Below are positions 62,450 through 64,000 of a stretch of 64,000 nucleotides of DNA, in pieces. The translations under genes and the position numbers were made by a program. Positions within the stretch are counted from its first letter, which is position 1; each line of letters begins with the position of its first letter. The notes under the pieces were generated by a model. It made no database searches and had not been told where the DNA came from. It worked only from the letters and a program-made list of their open reading frames with translations. Source of the DNA: Actinopolyspora mortivallis DSM 44261 (lineage in GTDB: Bacteria > Actinomycetota > Actinomycetes > Mycobacteriales > Pseudonocardiaceae); NCBI RefSeq assembly GCF_000384035.1, contig NZ_KB913024.1, forward strand, positions 3,125,228 through 3,189,227, read 5' to 3'.

Positions 62450-62522
62450 GCCCTCGTAGCTCAGGGGATAGAGCACCGCTCTCCTAAAGCGGGTGTCGCA
62501 GGTTCGAATCCTGCCGAGGGCG
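62450..62522 (+). tRNA. tRNA-Arg (anticodon CCT)
   Basis: A 73-nt cloverleaf. The acceptor stem GCCCTCG pairs with CGAGGGC, the D-arm is TAGCTCAGGGGATAGAGCA, the anticodon arm is CCGCT-CTCCTAA-AGCGG with anticodon CCT, and the T-arm is GCAGG-TTCGAATCCTGC. CCA is not encoded. The integrase gene begins 94 bp downstream in the same direction, so the 3' end of this tRNA is the probable attachment site of the element. Confidence 0.96.
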
Positions 62523-62615
62523 CACAGCTTGACCAGCGAAAACGACTTTTCGAGGTCGAGAGTTCGAAGCTCGTGGGCATGGTTGTGGGCATAAGTTGCC
62601 CTAGACTTGATGTCC

Positions 62616-64000
62616 ATGGCGACTCGTAAGCGCCGCTCGCGCGGCAACATCGAGGAACGTGGCGACGGCTTCCGTGTTCGGGTCTACGCCGGTGTCGATC
62701 CGCTGACGGGCAAGCAGCACTACCTCAAGGAAACCCACGGCAGCTACCGCGAGGCCGAGAAGGCGCTGACCCGGCTGCAGAACCAGGTCGACGAGAAGCG
62801 GCACCCGCGCAGCAACGTCACGGTCTCGCAGGTGCTGGAGCAGTGGCTGGAGGTCGCACGGCACGAGGACAGCACCCGCGAGCGCTACCAGGACCTGATC
62901 CGGCTCTACATCGAACCGACCTTCGGCACCACGGCCGCGGCGAAAATCGACGCCGAACTGCTGGAGCGCTTCTACGCCCGGCTGCGGGACTGCAAGGACC
63001 TGTGCGGCGGGAAACGCGCGAAGGACCACGAGTGCACCCCGCTGGCCGCGAACACCGTGCGCAAGATTCACTTCATCTTCCGCTCCGCCTTCGACCGGGC
63101 GGTGCGGTGGCGGTATTTGTCGGTCAACCAGGCCGAAATCGCCCAGCCGCCGTCGTTCGAACGCAGCGAACCCGACCCGCCTTCAGCCGCCGAGGCCGCG
63201 AGCCTGCTGCGGGAAGCGTCGGAGGATCCACAGTGGTGTCTGCTGCTGTGGCTGACCATGGTCACCGGCTGCCGCCGGGGTGAGTTGTGCGCGCTGCGGT
63301 GGGGCGATGTGGACCTCGCGGCAGGGATGCTGTCCATCGAGCGCAGCTACTCCAAGACGCGCGAGCGTGCCCGGGAGAAGAGCACCAAAACAAGGCAGCG
63401 CCGCCGCATCGCGCTGGACACCACACCGTCGAGCTCCTGCAGGAGCATCGAGAGCAGGCGCGGTCGAACTGCGCCGCCCTCGGCACGGGTTTCGACGACA
63501 ACGCGTTCGTCTTCAGCACCGAACCCGACGGGTCGGCCCCGCTGCTGCCCCGCAGCGTCAGCCAGCGCTACCGGCGCCTGGCCCAACGCCTCGAACTGCG
63601 CAGCACCCGGCTGCACGCACTACGGCACTACTCCGCGACCGAATTGCTGGCCAACGGCACCGACCTGCGCACCGTGGCAGGTCGCCTCGGCCACGTCGAC
63701 GGCGGCGTGACCACGCTGAACACCTACGCCGGCTGGGTCACCGAAGCCGACCGCAAAGCGGCCAACACCATCGCCGACACCGTCCCCAGACCCCAGCCCG
63801 CCAACCGCCGATCCCGCAGCCCCTACGAACATCTCGCCGCCGAACTCCGCGACGCCATCACCAACGGGACCTACTCCCCCGGCGACGAACTCCCCACCGT
63901 CACCGACCTCGCCGCCACCCACGGCCTCTCCGCCGGCACTGTGCAGCGGGCGATCACGATGCTCCGAGAGGAAGGACTCATCAACGTCGCCCGCGGACGA
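62616..64000 (+). pseudogene. Frameshifted tyrosine integrase fused to a GntR winged helix (runs off the window)
   Basis: The N-terminal arm-binding domain ('RGNIEERGDGFRVRVYAG'), core-binding domain and first half of the catalytic domain ('TGCRRGELCALRWGDV' with the first Arg) read in one frame to about 63420. There an expected 'LDTHTV' loses one base (ACCACACC in place of ACCCACACC), and the rest continues in another frame: 'LHALRHYSATELLANGTDL' (His-x2-Arg), 'AGRLGHVDGGVTTLNTYAG' (His and nucleophile Tyr). This frame then continues into a GntR-type winged helix ('AAELRDAITNGTYSPGDELP', 'HGLSAGTVQRAITMLREEGL') and leaves the window open. The ATG at 62616 lies 8 nt after a TAGACT -10 box. 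The integrase is broken here unless the base is a sequencing error. Confidence 0.85.

Overview
The window is a dense, very GC-rich bacterial chromosome segment with many four-base gene overlaps, frequent GTG starts, and several genes whose start codon lies 6-8 nt after a TANNNT -10 box (leaderless style). Gene content points to an actinomycete: a DUF397/DUF5753 remnant, SepX, a gephyrin-like Glp, MprAB-PepD, EphD, a PMT mannosyltransferase, Ruc, and CIRCE- and DasR-type operators. Together these suggest a mycelial member of the Pseudonocardiales. A seven-subunit Mnh/Mrp sodium/proton antiporter next to a BCCT betaine-type carrier hints at a salt-adapted organism (Actinopolyspora-like). That placement is inference.

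Left part (1-30 kb). Two M20 amidohydrolases, the BCCT carrier with a strong terminator, and the mnhABCDEFG operon are on the minus strand. A membrane Ser/Thr kinase, a purine nucleoside phosphorylase, a phosphohexomutase and a small flavodoxin-like protein follow on the plus strand. Next is a compact RiPP-like locus on the minus strand, in transcription order: a 26-codon candidate precursor (21653-21733), a perfect 14-bp hairpin, a B12-binding radical SAM C-methyltransferase, a DUF5825-like partner and an MFS exporter. Then come a family 2 glycosyltransferase, a secreted GH18 chitinase with a DasR site, upp, and rsmI back to back with pmt from overlapping promoters. A lysine 6-aminotransferase and a secreted neutral ceramidase diverge from an AT-rich control region.

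Middle part (32-43 kb). An EphD-like hydrolase/SDR fusion precedes a De Ley-Doudoroff galactonate locus (dgoD, GntR-type regulator, SMP-30 lactonase, KDG-type kinase, KDPGal-type aldolase) with a repeated candidate operator, then a GH3 glycosidase. From 41.4 to 42.8 kb lies a patch of decayed genes (DUF397, truncated DUF5753 regulator, frameshifted DUF6194) beside tRNA-Ala(CGC).

Right part (43-64 kb). This follows the mycobacterial Rv0981-Rv0996 gene order: sepX, rimJ-like acetyltransferase, glp, galU, diverging fau, ruc (with a CIRCE element), a SAF-domain protein, moaB2, pepD, then mprB and mprA. A galT-deoR pair is inserted between pepD and mprB. Direct-repeat MprA boxes precede both mprA and pepD. 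Further right are bluB, a TPR/GGDEF protein, and a polymer-transferase-like gene preceded by twelve perfect copies of a 7-bp repeat, which could act as a frame switch. A STAND/TPR protein follows. tRNA-Arg(CCT) is then followed directly by a frameshifted tyrosine integrase fused to a GntR winged helix, which marks the left edge of an integrative element running off the window.
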